Source of the DNA: Myxococcales bacterium
Lineage (GTDB): Bacteria; Myxococcota_A; UBA9042
NCBI GenBank assembly: GCA_947491025.1
Contig: CANLIC010000027.1
Location: 1-64,000, forward strand
DNA: 64,000 nucleotides
Reading direction: 5' to 3'
Numbering within the stretch: position 1 is the stretch's first letter; every line of letters starts with the position of its first letter. Below are positions 46,782 through 55,348 of this stretch, piece by piece. The translations under genes were made by a program, and so were the position numbers. Under the pieces are notes generated by a model. That model was not told where the DNA came from and ran no database searches. It saw only the letters and a list, made by a program, of their open reading frames with translations.

Positions 46782-47471
46782 CTAGCCCTCTCTGGCAAAG
46801 GCGTGGGTCGACTCAAGCGCCCGCAGCAGGCCTGCGATGCGGCCGCGGACCTCCGCCGGGCTCAGCGGCTTGTCCCAGACCTCTTGCACGCCGAGCACAT
46901 GCAGCTCGCGGCGGCGCTCCGCGGTGACATGGCCGCTGTAGATCACCACCAGCATGCGCTCGAGCCCAGGCGCGAAACGCAGGCGCCGCAGCAGATCGAC
47001 GCCGTCGATCGTCGGCACCTCGAGGTCGAGCAACATCAAGTCGGGCGGATTGCTGGCGACAGCGAGCCCTGCGCCAAAGCCATCACCCTCGACGTGGACG
47101 ACGACCTGATCGCCGGCGACCAAGCGCAGCATGCGGGCCAAGGCTGCCGACTGCGCCAAGTCGTCCTCAACCACCAGCACACGCCAGGCTCGGCGCTGCT
47201 TCTTGGCGTGGGCGGCGCGCGGCGGCCGGCGTCGCGGAGGGAGCCGGCGCAGCAAGAACGTGCGCAGCACACTCTCTTCGATGCGGTGGTGGCCGCCCTC
47301 GGTGAGAACGGCTTGGAGGCGGCCCTCGTTGCACCACCTCTGGACGGTTCGGGGCGTCACGCCGAGCAAGGTCGCCGCGGCGCCTGAGGTCATCAGGCTT
47401 GACGGCGCGCCGCCAGCGCCGGCGGACGGATCGCTGTGATGGCTAGACAAACACCGAAGATGATTCAGCAT
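46782..47471 (-). CDS. HTH plus receiver-domain response regulator
   Basis: 229 aa from the ATG at 47471. Residues about 27-75 form a MerR/excisionase-like HTH (TSGAAATLLGVTPRTVQRWC, LTEGGHHRIEESVL). After a basic linker the receiver domain starts (RVLVVEDD104), with the phospho-acceptor D149 in LMLLDLEVP and the conserved K201 in WDKPL. DNA binding N-terminal to the receiver is the reverse of the commonest order. No kinase gene with an ATPase domain is adjacent, but the divergent gene 323 bases away encodes a HisKA-like domain. It is convergent with the di-heme gene. Confidence 0.85.
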   Translation of the reverse strand: MLNHLRCLSSHHSDPSAGAGGAPSSLMTSGAAATLLGVTPRTVQRWCNEGRLQAVLTEGGHHRIEESVLRTFLLRRLPPRRRPPRAAHAKKQRRAWRVLVVEDDLAQSAALARMLRLVAGDQVVVHVEGDGFGAGLAVASNPPDLMLLDLEVPTIDGVDLLRRLRFAPGLERMLVVIYSGHVTAERRRELHVLGVQEVWDKPLSPAEVRGRIAGLLRALESTHAFAREG

Positions 47472-47794
47472 AGTCGAACACCTACTCGCGATTGCAGCGC
47501 GGCTGGGAGGCGCGTCGGGGGGCGCTGCGACCTGCGGTGCCCGGGCAGGGCGCGGCTGAGGTCTGCGGGGACTGTGCCACGATTCTATCGGCTCGGGCAA
47601 CCGCGTACGCACAGCCCGTTGTTGGGCTTCGGTAGCGCATCCTCGGCCGGTCGGTCCAGTCGGCGAGGGTCGACCCCGTCGTGGCCCTCGCGCCGCAGGG
47701 CAACGACGCCATGCCATCGGCCTTGCGGTGGCGTCGGCGGCCAGATAACGTCCGGTCGAGCAACCCCGGGCGTTTGCCCCCAAGGAGCCACCAC
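47472..47794. other. Divergent intergenic region
   Basis: No supported gene. It should contain promoters for both the receiver-domain protein (minus) and the HisKA-like protein (plus). No strong -35/-10 pairs or repeats were recognised. Confidence 0.4.
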
Positions 47795-48100
47795 GTGGTC
47801 ACACCGCCGCCGACTGCGCCGCAATTCCCCGACCCGGCGTGGCTAGACTCTTTGTTGTCCGCCCTGCACGGCCTTTCCGGCCCCTTGTCGGCGCTGGCAC
47901 TGGAGTTGGCGACCCTGGACGAGCTGCTGCACCCACCGGAGGGCGAGGTCAGCGATCCGGCCGAGATCCGCGCCATCATCGACGAGATGTTGGACAACGC
48001 CGATCGCTCCGTGCAGCGCTTCCACATCCTGCGCAAGCACATCGAGGCGGCTCAACAGCAAAGCCGAGAGCGCGGCGGCCAAGAGGGCGATCTGCGCTGA
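47795..48100 (+). CDS. Small HisKA-like protein without ATPase domain
   Basis: 101 aa from a GTG at 47795, which has AAGGAG seven bases upstream. The protein reads like a dimerisation/histidine-phosphotransfer domain: H25-GLSG-P30-L with the H-x4-P spacing of the histidine kinase H-box, then a helix ALELATLDELL, a short linker and a second helix (EIRAIIDEMLDNADRSVQRF). No N/G boxes follow. It may be a phosphotransfer partner or decoy for the divergent HTH-receiver protein. The similarity is weak, so a coiled-coil hypothetical protein is the alternative. Confidence 0.6.
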   Translation: MVTPPPTAPQFPDPAWLDSLLSALHGLSGPLSALALELATLDELLHPPEGEVSDPAEIRAIIDEMLDNADRSVQRFHILRKHIEAAQQQSRERGGQEGDLR

Positions 48101-48120
48101 CTCGGGCGAGACCCTGCGCC

Positions 48121-49107
48121 CTAGGACGAGGCTTCGAGCAGCGGCAGCAGCTGGTGCACTGGCGTGGTCCAGGTGGTCTGGCAGAAGTCGCAGGTCGACT
48201 CGAGCTGCTCAAGCCCCTCGATGAGCTCCCGCAGTTCATCCGGCTGCAAGCTCGCCAGCACCGAGATGACGCGCTCCGCCGAGCAACGGCAGCGGAATGC
48301 CACCGCCTGCCGCGCCACTTGATCCCAGTGGAAGCCGGCGAGCAGCTTCTCGGCCCAGGCGATGGCGTCGGGATCTTCAGCGGTCATCGCCGCCGCCGCG
48401 GTCCCGGCCCGCTCGATGTTGCTGACCAGCTGCGCCAGGTCTTCGCGGCTGCCCTCCGGCATCAACTGCACGAGCGAGCCGACGACCAGGCTGGGCAGCC
48501 CGGCGTCGTCGAGCTGTACCTCGATGTCGATGAGCGACGGTAGCTGCTCGCTGTCGAGCAGGTAGCGCATCAACAGCGCTGGGACGGCGTCGTCTGGCGC
48601 CATCGCGACGCTCGACCGGTACTGGCCGACGCCGCGCCGCACCCGACCGACCTGCAGGCTGCCGCCGGCGATCGCCCCGCCGACTGGGTGCGGATGCCGT
48701 AGCGTCGCGCGGCCGGTGCCGTCTTCGAAGATGTCGACGACGAAAGAGCCGATGCCGCCCTGCTGGTGGCCGGCGAGCTGCAACGACTCGTCGGGGTGGA
48801 TGGTGGCCCGCATCAACTGGGCGCCGCAGAAGAGCTCGGCGAGGACCCGCGATGCCGCCGGACCTGTGCCCAGCCGCTCGGCGATGGCCCTGCAGGCTTC
48901 TGTCGTGCGCGCGACGATGAGGCGCATCTGGCCGTCGCGCAGCAGGCCCCGCCAGAGCGTATCGGCGTCTGGCGGCGGCGCCGGCAGCACCCGCTCCGGG
49001 GCAGCGGTACGGCGCGCCTCGCGGGCGGCGAGGTAGCGGAGGGCGGCGGCGCTGCGGACCTTTTCGCTCGGGCCGGTCGGCGTCCGCTCGGAGTCGTCGT
49101 GGCTCAC
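48121..49107 (-). CDS. hslO: Hsp33-family redox-regulated chaperone
   Basis: 328 aa. Hsp33 is a holdase activated when oxidation releases Zn from four C-terminal cysteines. Here C273-x-C275 and C306-xx-C309 are present with the same spacing as in E. coli (CxC, 31 residues, CxxC). The N-terminal domain matches (LAELFCGAQLMRA, LQLAGHQQGGIGSFVVD). It starts at a GTG that overlaps the stop of the upstream ATPase gene (GTGA), with AAGGAG. A 40-residue N-terminal extension is present. It is the third gene of an unusual operon with ttcA and a secretion-type ATPase. Confidence 0.93.
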   Translation of the reverse strand: MSHDDSERTPTGPSEKVRSAAALRYLAAREARRTAAPERVLPAPPPDADTLWRGLLRDGQMRLIVARTTEACRAIAERLGTGPAASRVLAELFCGAQLMRATIHPDESLQLAGHQQGGIGSFVVDIFEDGTGRATLRHPHPVGGAIAGGSLQVGRVRRGVGQYRSSVAMAPDDAVPALLMRYLLDSEQLPSLIDIEVQLDDAGLPSLVVGSLVQLMPEGSREDLAQLVSNIERAGTAAAAMTAEDPDAIAWAEKLLAGFHWDQVARQAVAFRCRCSAERVISVLASLQPDELRELIEGLEQLESTCDFCQTTWTTPVHQLLPLLEASS

Positions 49108-50951
49108 AAGGCTCCTTCGGCCGTGACCCGCAGCACTTCGGCCGGCGAGGTGAGGCCGAGCGCGAGCTTCTTGATGGCGGCCTCGCGCAGGGTCCGCATG
49201 CCGTGGCGCTGCGCTGTGCGGCCGATCTCGACCGCGTCGGCGCCCGAGAGCACGAGCTTGCGCAGCCGCTCGTCGAGGGCCATGACCTCAAAGACGCCGA
49301 TGCGGCCCTTCAGGCCCGTGCCGCGGCAGACGGCGCAGCCTCGGCCGACGAAGACTTGGAAGCCCTCTGCCTCTCTCGGCTCCATGCCGAGCGCGACGGC
49401 GACGTCGGGGGCGATCGGCCCTTGCTCACGGCACGACAGGCAGACTTTGCGCAGCAGCCGCTGGGCCACCGCGCCCAGCATGGTCGTCGCCAGCAAGAAA
49501 GGCTCCGCGCCGAGGTCGATCATGCGGGCGATGCTCGACGGCGCGTCGTTGGTGTGCAGCGTCGACAGCACCAGGTGGCCCGTCAGCGCCGCCTGAACGG
49601 CGTTGCGCGCGGTCTCGGCGTCCCGGATTTCGCCGACCATGATGACGTCGGGGTCCTGGCGCAGCAGGGTCCGCAGCAGCACGTCGAAGCCTAGGCCGAG
49701 CTTCAGGTTGACGGCGGTCTGGTTGAATTCCTCGACCACCATCTCGATGGGGTCCTCGATGGTCGCCACGTTGACCGTCGGCGAGGCGACCGCGCGCAGG
49801 GCCGAGTAGAGCGTCGTGGTCTTGCCCGAGCCGGTGGGGCCGGTGACCAGCAGCAGGCCGTTCGGGCGGCGCACGAAGCCGCGGACCAACTGAAGCTCAT
49901 CGGAGAAGAGGCCAAGCGCGTCCAAGTCCTGCAGCAAAACGCCGGGGTCGAAGAAGCGCACCACGACCTTCTCGCCAAATGCGGTCGGCATGGTGCTGAT
50001 GCGGAGCTCAACCTCGACCTCACGGTGCGCTATTTTGATGCGGCCGTCCTGCGGCCTGCGCTTCTCGGCGATGTCCAGCCGCGCCAGCGTCTTGATCCGT
50101 GAGATCAAGGCGTTGTGGACCACCTTGGGCAGCTCGTGCACGTTGTGCAGCACGCCGTCGATGCGCAGGCGGACGCGGCTCGCGACCCGCTTGGGCTCGA
50201 CGTGCAGATCGCTGGCCGCCTGGTCCAGCGCGTAACGCAGCAAGAAGTCGACGGCTTGGACGACGTGGCTGTCGTCGCCGTCGAGCGAATCGCCGCCGGT
50301 GCCGAGCCGCACCAGCTGCTCCAGATTGCCGAAATCGGTGCCCGGCCCGCCCAGCTCGGCGACCGCGGCCTTGACGTTGGCCCGGAAGCGAAACGCCTCT
50401 TCCAGCGTGCGCAGGATGTCGCCGCGCACGGCGACCACCAGCTCCACCGGGATGCCGAGCCTGGCCGACATCGCTTCGCGGACGTCGTTGGCGTAGGGGT
50501 CGTCGATGGCGATGACGAAGCGGCCATCGACGTGGCCGAGCGGCAGTGCCGCGTTCTTGCGGGCGTAGGCCTGGCTGATGGTGTCGACCACCAGGTTGGC
50601 GTCGACGCGCAGCGGATCGACCGTGATGTAGCGGCAGCCGGCGGCGTCCGCCAAGGCCTGCTGGATGCGCTGCTCGCTGATGGTGCCCTGGCCCCGCGCT
50701 GGCAGGCGAAAGCTGGCGACCAGCTCCGCCGGCGACACCGCAACGTCGGCCAGCGGCGTGCGTTCGCGGGCACGCTCGAGGCTTCGCAGCTTGAGGGCGG
50801 CCTTCATCCGCAGGTCGACGGCGAGGGCGTGTTCGAGCAGGCCAGCTTCGACCAGGAGATCGAGCAGGCGGTCGAGATCGAGCCGTCCGGCGCCGGTCGC
50901 CTGGCCGGCGCCGCGGCGCCCTACGTCCGGCCGCGGCTCAGGACCAGGCAT
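49104..50951 (-). CDS. GspE/PilB-type secretion ATPase
   Basis: 615 aa. A hexameric ATPase of the type II secretion / type IV pilus family: Walker A GPTGSGK377TTTLYS, Asp box and Walker B-like DPDVIMVGEIRD, His box LSTLHTND, and a Zn site with CLSC and CAVC. The N-terminal region (SEQRIQQALADAAGCRYI) matches the PilB/GspE N-domain. The ATG at 50951 overlaps the end of ttcA by 14 bases. No other T2SS or pilus genes are in the window, so the machine it serves is unknown. Confidence 0.93.
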   Translation of the reverse strand: MPGPEPRPDVGRRGAGQATGAGRLDLDRLLDLLVEAGLLEHALAVDLRMKAALKLRSLERARERTPLADVAVSPAELVASFRLPARGQGTISEQRIQQALADAAGCRYITVDPLRVDANLVVDTISQAYARKNAALPLGHVDGRFVIAIDDPYANDVREAMSARLGIPVELVVAVRGDILRTLEEAFRFRANVKAAVAELGGPGTDFGNLEQLVRLGTGGDSLDGDDSHVVQAVDFLLRYALDQAASDLHVEPKRVASRVRLRIDGVLHNVHELPKVVHNALISRIKTLARLDIAEKRRPQDGRIKIAHREVEVELRISTMPTAFGEKVVVRFFDPGVLLQDLDALGLFSDELQLVRGFVRRPNGLLLVTGPTGSGKTTTLYSALRAVASPTVNVATIEDPIEMVVEEFNQTAVNLKLGLGFDVLLRTLLRQDPDVIMVGEIRDAETARNAVQAALTGHLVLSTLHTNDAPSSIARMIDLGAEPFLLATTMLGAVAQRLLRKVCLSCREQGPIAPDVAVALGMEPREAEGFQVFVGRGCAVCRGTGLKGRIGVFEVMALDERLRKLVLSGADAVEIGRTAQRHGMRTLREAAIKKLALGLTSPAEVLRVTAEGAL

Positions 50952-51978
50952 CGTCGTCGTCGCTGCTGCCCGTCGCGGCCACGCCGAGCGCGGCCTCATC
51001 CGACGCCTCGACAGCGGCGCCGGCCCGCTGCGAAAAGTCGAACAAGGCGCTGTCGAGCAAGAAGCGCGGGTGGGCGTGCTGGAGCGCGTTGAGGCCGCTC
51101 TGCAGCGCGCCGGGGTAGAGGCCAGCCATGGTCTGCAGCAGCTGCTCCATGAGCGTGCGCTTGAGGTCGGGCTGACGGCTGCAGAGCGTGCAGGGCAGGA
51201 TGGGCCAGGCCTGCATCTGTGCGAAGCGCTTGATCATCTCGACCGGCACCCACGCCAAGGGCCGAATGACCGTGTTGTGACCGTCGTCGCTGAACAGCTT
51301 GGGCGGCATCGCCTTGAGCTGGCCGGCGTAGAAGAAGTTCAGCAAGAAGGTGGCCAGAATGTCTTCGCGATGGTGGCCGAGGGCGACCTTGGTGCAGCCG
51401 AGGCGCCTGGCGTGGCTGTAGAGGATGCCGCGACGCAGCCGGCTACACAGCGAGCAGGTGGTCTTGCCCGGCTTGAGCTTGTCGAGGACCAGCTCGTAGG
51501 TGTGCTCGCGGATGATCTCGTACGGTGTCCCGCACTTGGCGAGGTAGCCTTCGAGGACCTCGGTCGGAAACCCAGGGTGCCCCTGGTCGAGGTGCACCGC
51601 GATGAGCTCGAAGCGAAAGGGCGCGTGGCGCTGCAGATGCTGTAGGAAGTGCAGCATCGCGTACGAGTCTTTGCCGCCGGACATGCAGACCATGATCCGG
51701 TCGCCGGGCGCGATCAGGTCGTAGGCGTGGACCGCCTTGACCACCAGGTGAGCGATGCGCCGCTCGAGCTTCTTCGGATCGTCGGGAATCTCGAGGCGGG
51801 AGTCGTCCGCCACCGAGCGCGGCGCCAACCCCGCTGGCGCGAAGGCGGCGAAGGGATCGCCCATGGCGGCGCTGCGGGTCCGCTTGGGCAGCGGCTGGGT
51901 CTCTGGCATCGTCTGCGAATTCAAGCGCGGCTCCTCGACGCAGGCCCGGCGGAGGGCGAGCGGGCGGCGGGACGCCAT
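50938..51978 (-). CDS. ttcA: tRNA 2-thiocytidine biosynthesis protein TtcA
   Basis: 346 aa. Thiolates C32 of tRNA. PP-loop SGGKDS at about residues 100-105, the paired CxxC motifs CSLC and CTLC, and the family stretches GKTTCSLCSRLRRGILY, ALGHHREDILATFLLNFFYAG and MPPKLFSDDG are present. The start is uncertain: an ATG at 51978 after GGGGGG is used, while one at 51909 would also keep the whole domain. It is the first gene of a tight operon with the secretion ATPase and hslO. Confidence 0.93.
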   Translation of the reverse strand: MASRRPLALRRACVEEPRLNSQTMPETQPLPKRTRSAAMGDPFAAFAPAGLAPRSVADDSRLEIPDDPKKLERRIAHLVVKAVHAYDLIAPGDRIMVCMSGGKDSYAMLHFLQHLQRHAPFRFELIAVHLDQGHPGFPTEVLEGYLAKCGTPYEIIREHTYELVLDKLKPGKTTCSLCSRLRRGILYSHARRLGCTKVALGHHREDILATFLLNFFYAGQLKAMPPKLFSDDGHNTVIRPLAWVPVEMIKRFAQMQAWPILPCTLCSRQPDLKRTLMEQLLQTMAGLYPGALQSGLNALQHAHPRFLLDSALFDFSQRAGAAVEASDEAALGVAATGSSDDDDAWS

Positions 51979-52043
51979 CGCGCCCCCCAACGCCCACTCG
52001 TAGCAGACCCGGCCGGCGGCGACAACGCGCGACTCGCCGTTCG

Positions 52044-52445
52044 CTACTTCTTCTTCTTCTCTGCCTTCTTCTCGTCGCCCTCGCCAGCGTCGGCTGCCGG
52101 CGCGGTTTCAGCTTCGGGCGCGGACTCGGCTGCCGGAGGGGCCTCGGCTGCAGGCGCAGCCTCCATCGGCGCGGCGGCGGCCTTGGCTGGCTCGGGCTTG
52201 GCGGGCTCGGCCTTGGCCGGCCCGGCGCTGCGCGCGAGCGCCTCGATGACGCGGCCACCGGCTGCGCCGAGAGCGGTCTCGATCGCCTTGCGCACAGCGT
52301 CCAAGTCGGCGCCCGGGTAGGCATCCTTCTTGGCGACGCCCGCCTTGCCCAGCACTTCGCCAGCGACGATGCGCGCGCTCTGGTAGTCGAAGCGCGCCTC
52401 GAAAGCGGTGACCAGTTCGGCGTGAGAGAGGTCCTTGGCAGCCAT
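52044..52445 (-). CDS. Small hypothetical protein with A/P/E linker and Lys tail
   Basis: 133 aa; an excellent AAAGGAG lies six bases before the ATG at 52445. Residues 1-70 form a charged helical domain (LSHAELVTAFEARFDYQSAR, VAGEVLGKAGVAKKDAYPG). A 45-residue Ala/Pro/Glu linker and a Lys-rich C-terminus (EKKAEKKKK) follow. No signal peptide or known motif. The strong SD suggests high expression. The function is unknown. Confidence 0.7.
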   Translation of the reverse strand: MAAKDLSHAELVTAFEARFDYQSARIVAGEVLGKAGVAKKDAYPGADLDAVRKAIETALGAAGGRVIEALARSAGPAKAEPAKPEPAKAAAAPMEAAPAAEAPPAAESAPEAETAPAADAGEGDEKKAEKKKK

Positions 52446-52603
52446 CGTTTCTCCTTTCGGCGTCGAGGTGTTCGTTCGAGCCTGGGTGCGCCGTCGAGCC
52501 CGCGAGCCATGGCGGGCGCGACCCGGTCCGTTCGACCGCAGGCGCGCTGGGCGGCAGCCTAGCCGCAGGGGCGACCCGGCACAAGTATTCCACGGCGCAA
52601 GGG
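52446..52603. other. Upstream region of the small K-tailed protein
   Basis: Should contain the minus-strand promoter for the gene starting at 52445. The repeat element follows at 52604. No credible gene was found. Confidence 0.4.
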
Positions 52604-52790
52604 CAGGGCGGTCGCAAAGTCGACGTCAGCCCCGACAACCCTCACCCCCGCCGCTTCGCGGCCCCCCCTTTCCCGCTGAAGCGGGAGAGGGGGGCACTGA
52701 ATTCATTGTCATGTCGCCCCTCTCCCGCCCGACGGGAGAGGGGGTGAGGGGGTGAGGGTGTCTTTCGCTCCGGACCTTCCGATAGCCCTG
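52604..52790. mobile_element. 187-bp MITE-like element, copy C
   Basis: 187 bases, the same length and closely similar to copy B at 11248. Ends are CAGGGCGGTCGCAAAGTC and, on the opposite strand, CAGGGCTATCGGAAGGTC. It is flanked by the perfect 10-base direct repeat GGCGCAAGGG (52594-52603 and 52791-52800), unlike the repeat at copies A/B. A different, perfect duplication at a separate site supports real insertion rather than shared ancestry of the locus. Confidence 0.85.
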
Positions 52791-52911
52791 GGCGCAAGGG
52801 CACCGCGATCTCGCCGTTGCTGACGCGCTGGGCATGCGCTAGGCTCCTGGGTCCGCGTGGGCCCGCGCGACGCCGATTTGGCGCCGACGTTGGCTGCGGA
52901 ATGAGGTCCCG

Positions 52912-54786
52912 ATGCGACGAGACCAGGCCTGGATGCGCCGGACGGCCATGCTAGTCCTGTTGGCGTTTTCGCCGCTCGCCTGCGGTAGCGAGACCGTCGC
53001 CGGCATCCTGCTCTTGCCCGACGGCGGCGCACCCGATGCGATCGGCTTTGTCGGCGGCGATGTGCAGCCAGGCGCGGGCGGTGGTGCCGACGCCGGCGGC
53101 GTGGCCAGCGACGGAAACGCCGAGTCGGACGCCGAGACCAAGCGCGAGCTCATCGTGCTCCTCAACACCGACGTGCCGCAGGTCATCGGCCCGAACGGCC
53201 TTCTGCCGGTCCAGGTCAAGGTCGTCGACTACAGCCTGGGCAGCCCGGCCAGCGGCGTCCCGGTTTTCTACGAGATCGTCGAGAGCGTCGGCCTCTACGG
53301 CCCAGGCGCCGGCACCTTCGACGCCATGATGACCGGCACCGACCAGAAGGGCCTGACCGGCAACGTCTTCCGCGCCAACAAGAGCCCCGCCGTCGACTAC
53401 AAGATCAAGATCAGCTGCGAGGGCGCCGAGCCGGTATTCTTCTCCATCGCCGTCACCGATACGCCCAAGGGCCATATCCGCGTGACCATGGACTACGACA
53501 ACCAGGTCGCGCTCGGCCAGGTGGTGGTCCGGCTGATGCCATCGCCCTTCACCTGCGCGTCGTTCAAGCCCATCTACCCGGCGGCGGGCTACATCGGCAG
53601 CAAGGCGGCGTTCTTGAGCGACAAGGTCGACTTCAAGGATCTGCCCGCCGACAAGAAGTACGCCGTCTACCTGCTCGCCAAGGACAACACCAACCATCTC
53701 GCCGCGGCCGGCTGCGCCGACGGCATCCTGGTGATCGACAAGCAGACCACCGAGCTGACCGTGACCGTGAAGACCCTGACGCTACTCGCGTCTGGGCCCT
53801 ACGACATGGTCAACCACTTCGACTTCACCGGCGCCGTGCCCGGACAGCTCGGGCAGATCCTCGACACCGCGGTGCAGATCTTCTACGACCCGGGCGCCTT
53901 CATCATCAGCCAAGTGAAGAACCTCATTAAGCAATGGCTGCCGTCGATCCTGGTCGACGCCGCCTTTGGCCTCTTTGAGGACGCGCTGGCGAAGGTCGTG
54001 ACCAACTGGTTGCTGAATTCGAGCCCGAGCTGGCTGCAAGACTTCTTCCAGATCGGCCAGGACGTCCTGCAGATCGTCAAGAAGCTAGAGATGTTGGGTA
54101 TCTTGACCATCTTCAAGGTCAGCAACGACTTCTTCATCAAGGGCGAGCTCAACTTCACCGGCGTCAACCTGTACTGGAAGCTCGGCTGCGACAAGACGGA
54201 TCCAAACTACAAGGATTGTGGCAAGTTGACCCTCGACATGAAGCAGGCGGTCAACGACCCCAACTTCCCGCTCGACCTGCTCTCCGGCACCCTGACCGGC
54301 ACCATCTCGGGGCAGACCAAGGTGACGATCGACTCGTCGACGATCAAGCTCAACTACGGAAAACTCATCTACTATGTGTTGACCTTCGTCGTCTTGAAGA
54401 AGATCACCGGCGAGTCCAGCTTCCAGGGCGCCATGAGCAAGCTCGTGAACTGCGCCGGCATCGCCAAGGGCATCGGCGGCTCGATCCTCGGCAAGCTGGG
54501 CCTCTCGGAGTCCAACGTGAAGTCGGCGTGCGACAGCGCAGTCAGCCTGCTGGTGCTGCCGATTGAGCAGCTGCTGCTCGGCCTGACGCTCGACAGCAAG
54601 CTGATGCTCAACGGCTCCTGCACGATGGTCGACGACTTGCCGCCCGCCAGCGCCGACCAGGACTGGATGGGCGACCTCAAGGTCGACAAGCTCGTCGATG
54701 GCCTGTGGACCGGCACCATCGTCGCCGACACGCCGGGCAAGCCCTTCAAAGGTGACTTTAGCGCCGAGCGTCAGGCCGGTTTCTAG
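52912..54786 (+). CDS. Large hypothetical lipoprotein
   Basis: 624 aa. The ATG at 52912 follows GAGG, and the signal peptide has Cys24 in the lipobox (SPLAC). An Asp/Gly/Ala stalk is followed by an Ig-like beta region (LIVLLNTDVPQVIGPNG, VFYEIVESVG), then a region of amphipathic helices (QVKNLIKQWLPSILVDAAFG, LLGLTLDSKLMLNG). No catalytic motif was found. The next lipoprotein starts ten bases after its stop, and miaB follows, so it heads a four-gene chain. Confidence 0.75.
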   Translation: MRRDQAWMRRTAMLVLLAFSPLACGSETVAGILLLPDGGAPDAIGFVGGDVQPGAGGGADAGGVASDGNAESDAETKRELIVLLNTDVPQVIGPNGLLPVQVKVVDYSLGSPASGVPVFYEIVESVGLYGPGAGTFDAMMTGTDQKGLTGNVFRANKSPAVDYKIKISCEGAEPVFFSIAVTDTPKGHIRVTMDYDNQVALGQVVVRLMPSPFTCASFKPIYPAAGYIGSKAAFLSDKVDFKDLPADKKYAVYLLAKDNTNHLAAAGCADGILVIDKQTTELTVTVKTLTLLASGPYDMVNHFDFTGAVPGQLGQILDTAVQIFYDPGAFIISQVKNLIKQWLPSILVDAAFGLFEDALAKVVTNWLLNSSPSWLQDFFQIGQDVLQIVKKLEMLGILTIFKVSNDFFIKGELNFTGVNLYWKLGCDKTDPNYKDCGKLTLDMKQAVNDPNFPLDLLSGTLTGTISGQTKVTIDSSTIKLNYGKLIYYVLTFVVLKKITGESSFQGAMSKLVNCAGIAKGIGGSILGKLGLSESNVKSACDSAVSLLVLPIEQLLLGLTLDSKLMLNGSCTMVDDLPPASADQDWMGDLKVDKLVDGLWTGTIVADTPGKPFKGDFSAERQAGF

Positions 54787-54796
54787 GAAGGACGCC

Positions 54797-55348
54797 GTGC
54801 CGAGCCCGATCCGCGCCTTTCCGGCGGCCCTCGCGCTGCTTGTCGCCTGCGCGCCCAACCAGATCATCCGTCTCGACGGCGATCCCGCCGAGGCCGCGCC
54901 GCTCACCACGGCGTTCGAGGCGCTGCATCCTGCTGCAGACGGCGTGCGCCGCTACGTGGACGCGGTGCGCTCCGAGCGCTGGGAGCAGGCGTGGAGCTGT
55001 CTGTCGGCCTCGACGCGCGCCGCCCTGACGCTGCGCGGAAAGCCGCTGGGCCTGCGCGGCATCGACCTGCTGCGGCCACTGCCCGAGGGCGCAGACGCCG
55101 GACTGCGGCGGCTGCATGCCGGTGAGGCGCTGGCAGCATTCGCGCTACCCGGGGCCAAGGAGTTCGAGGTGCCCGAGTCGCCCTGGCCCGTGGAGCAGAC
55201 CTACGACGGGCGGCGGCTCGAGACCCGCGTCGTGGTCAAGGGTGAAGGCGCAGCGCAACGCACCCTGACCCTGGCCTTCGAGGGCGCCGGCTGGCGCATC
55301 CACGACCCCACCCTGTCGGCGCTGCCGCCGCTGGATGTCTCGCCGTGA
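54797..55348 (+). CDS. Small lipoprotein upstream of miaB
   Basis: 183 aa from a GTG at 54797 with AAGGA upstream. Lipobox Cys18 (LLVAC). The mature part has helices around HPAADGVRRYVDAVRSERWE and a beta tail (YDGRRLETRVVVKG, TLTLAFEGAGWRI), like an NTF2/SnoaL-type cone. Its stop overlaps the GTG of miaB (GTGA). Function unknown. Confidence 0.75.
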   Translation: MPSPIRAFPAALALLVACAPNQIIRLDGDPAEAAPLTTAFEALHPAADGVRRYVDAVRSERWEQAWSCLSASTRAALTLRGKPLGLRGIDLLRPLPEGADAGLRRLHAGEALAAFALPGAKEFEVPESPWPVEQTYDGRRLETRVVVKGEGAAQRTLTLAFEGAGWRIHDPTLSALPPLDVSP

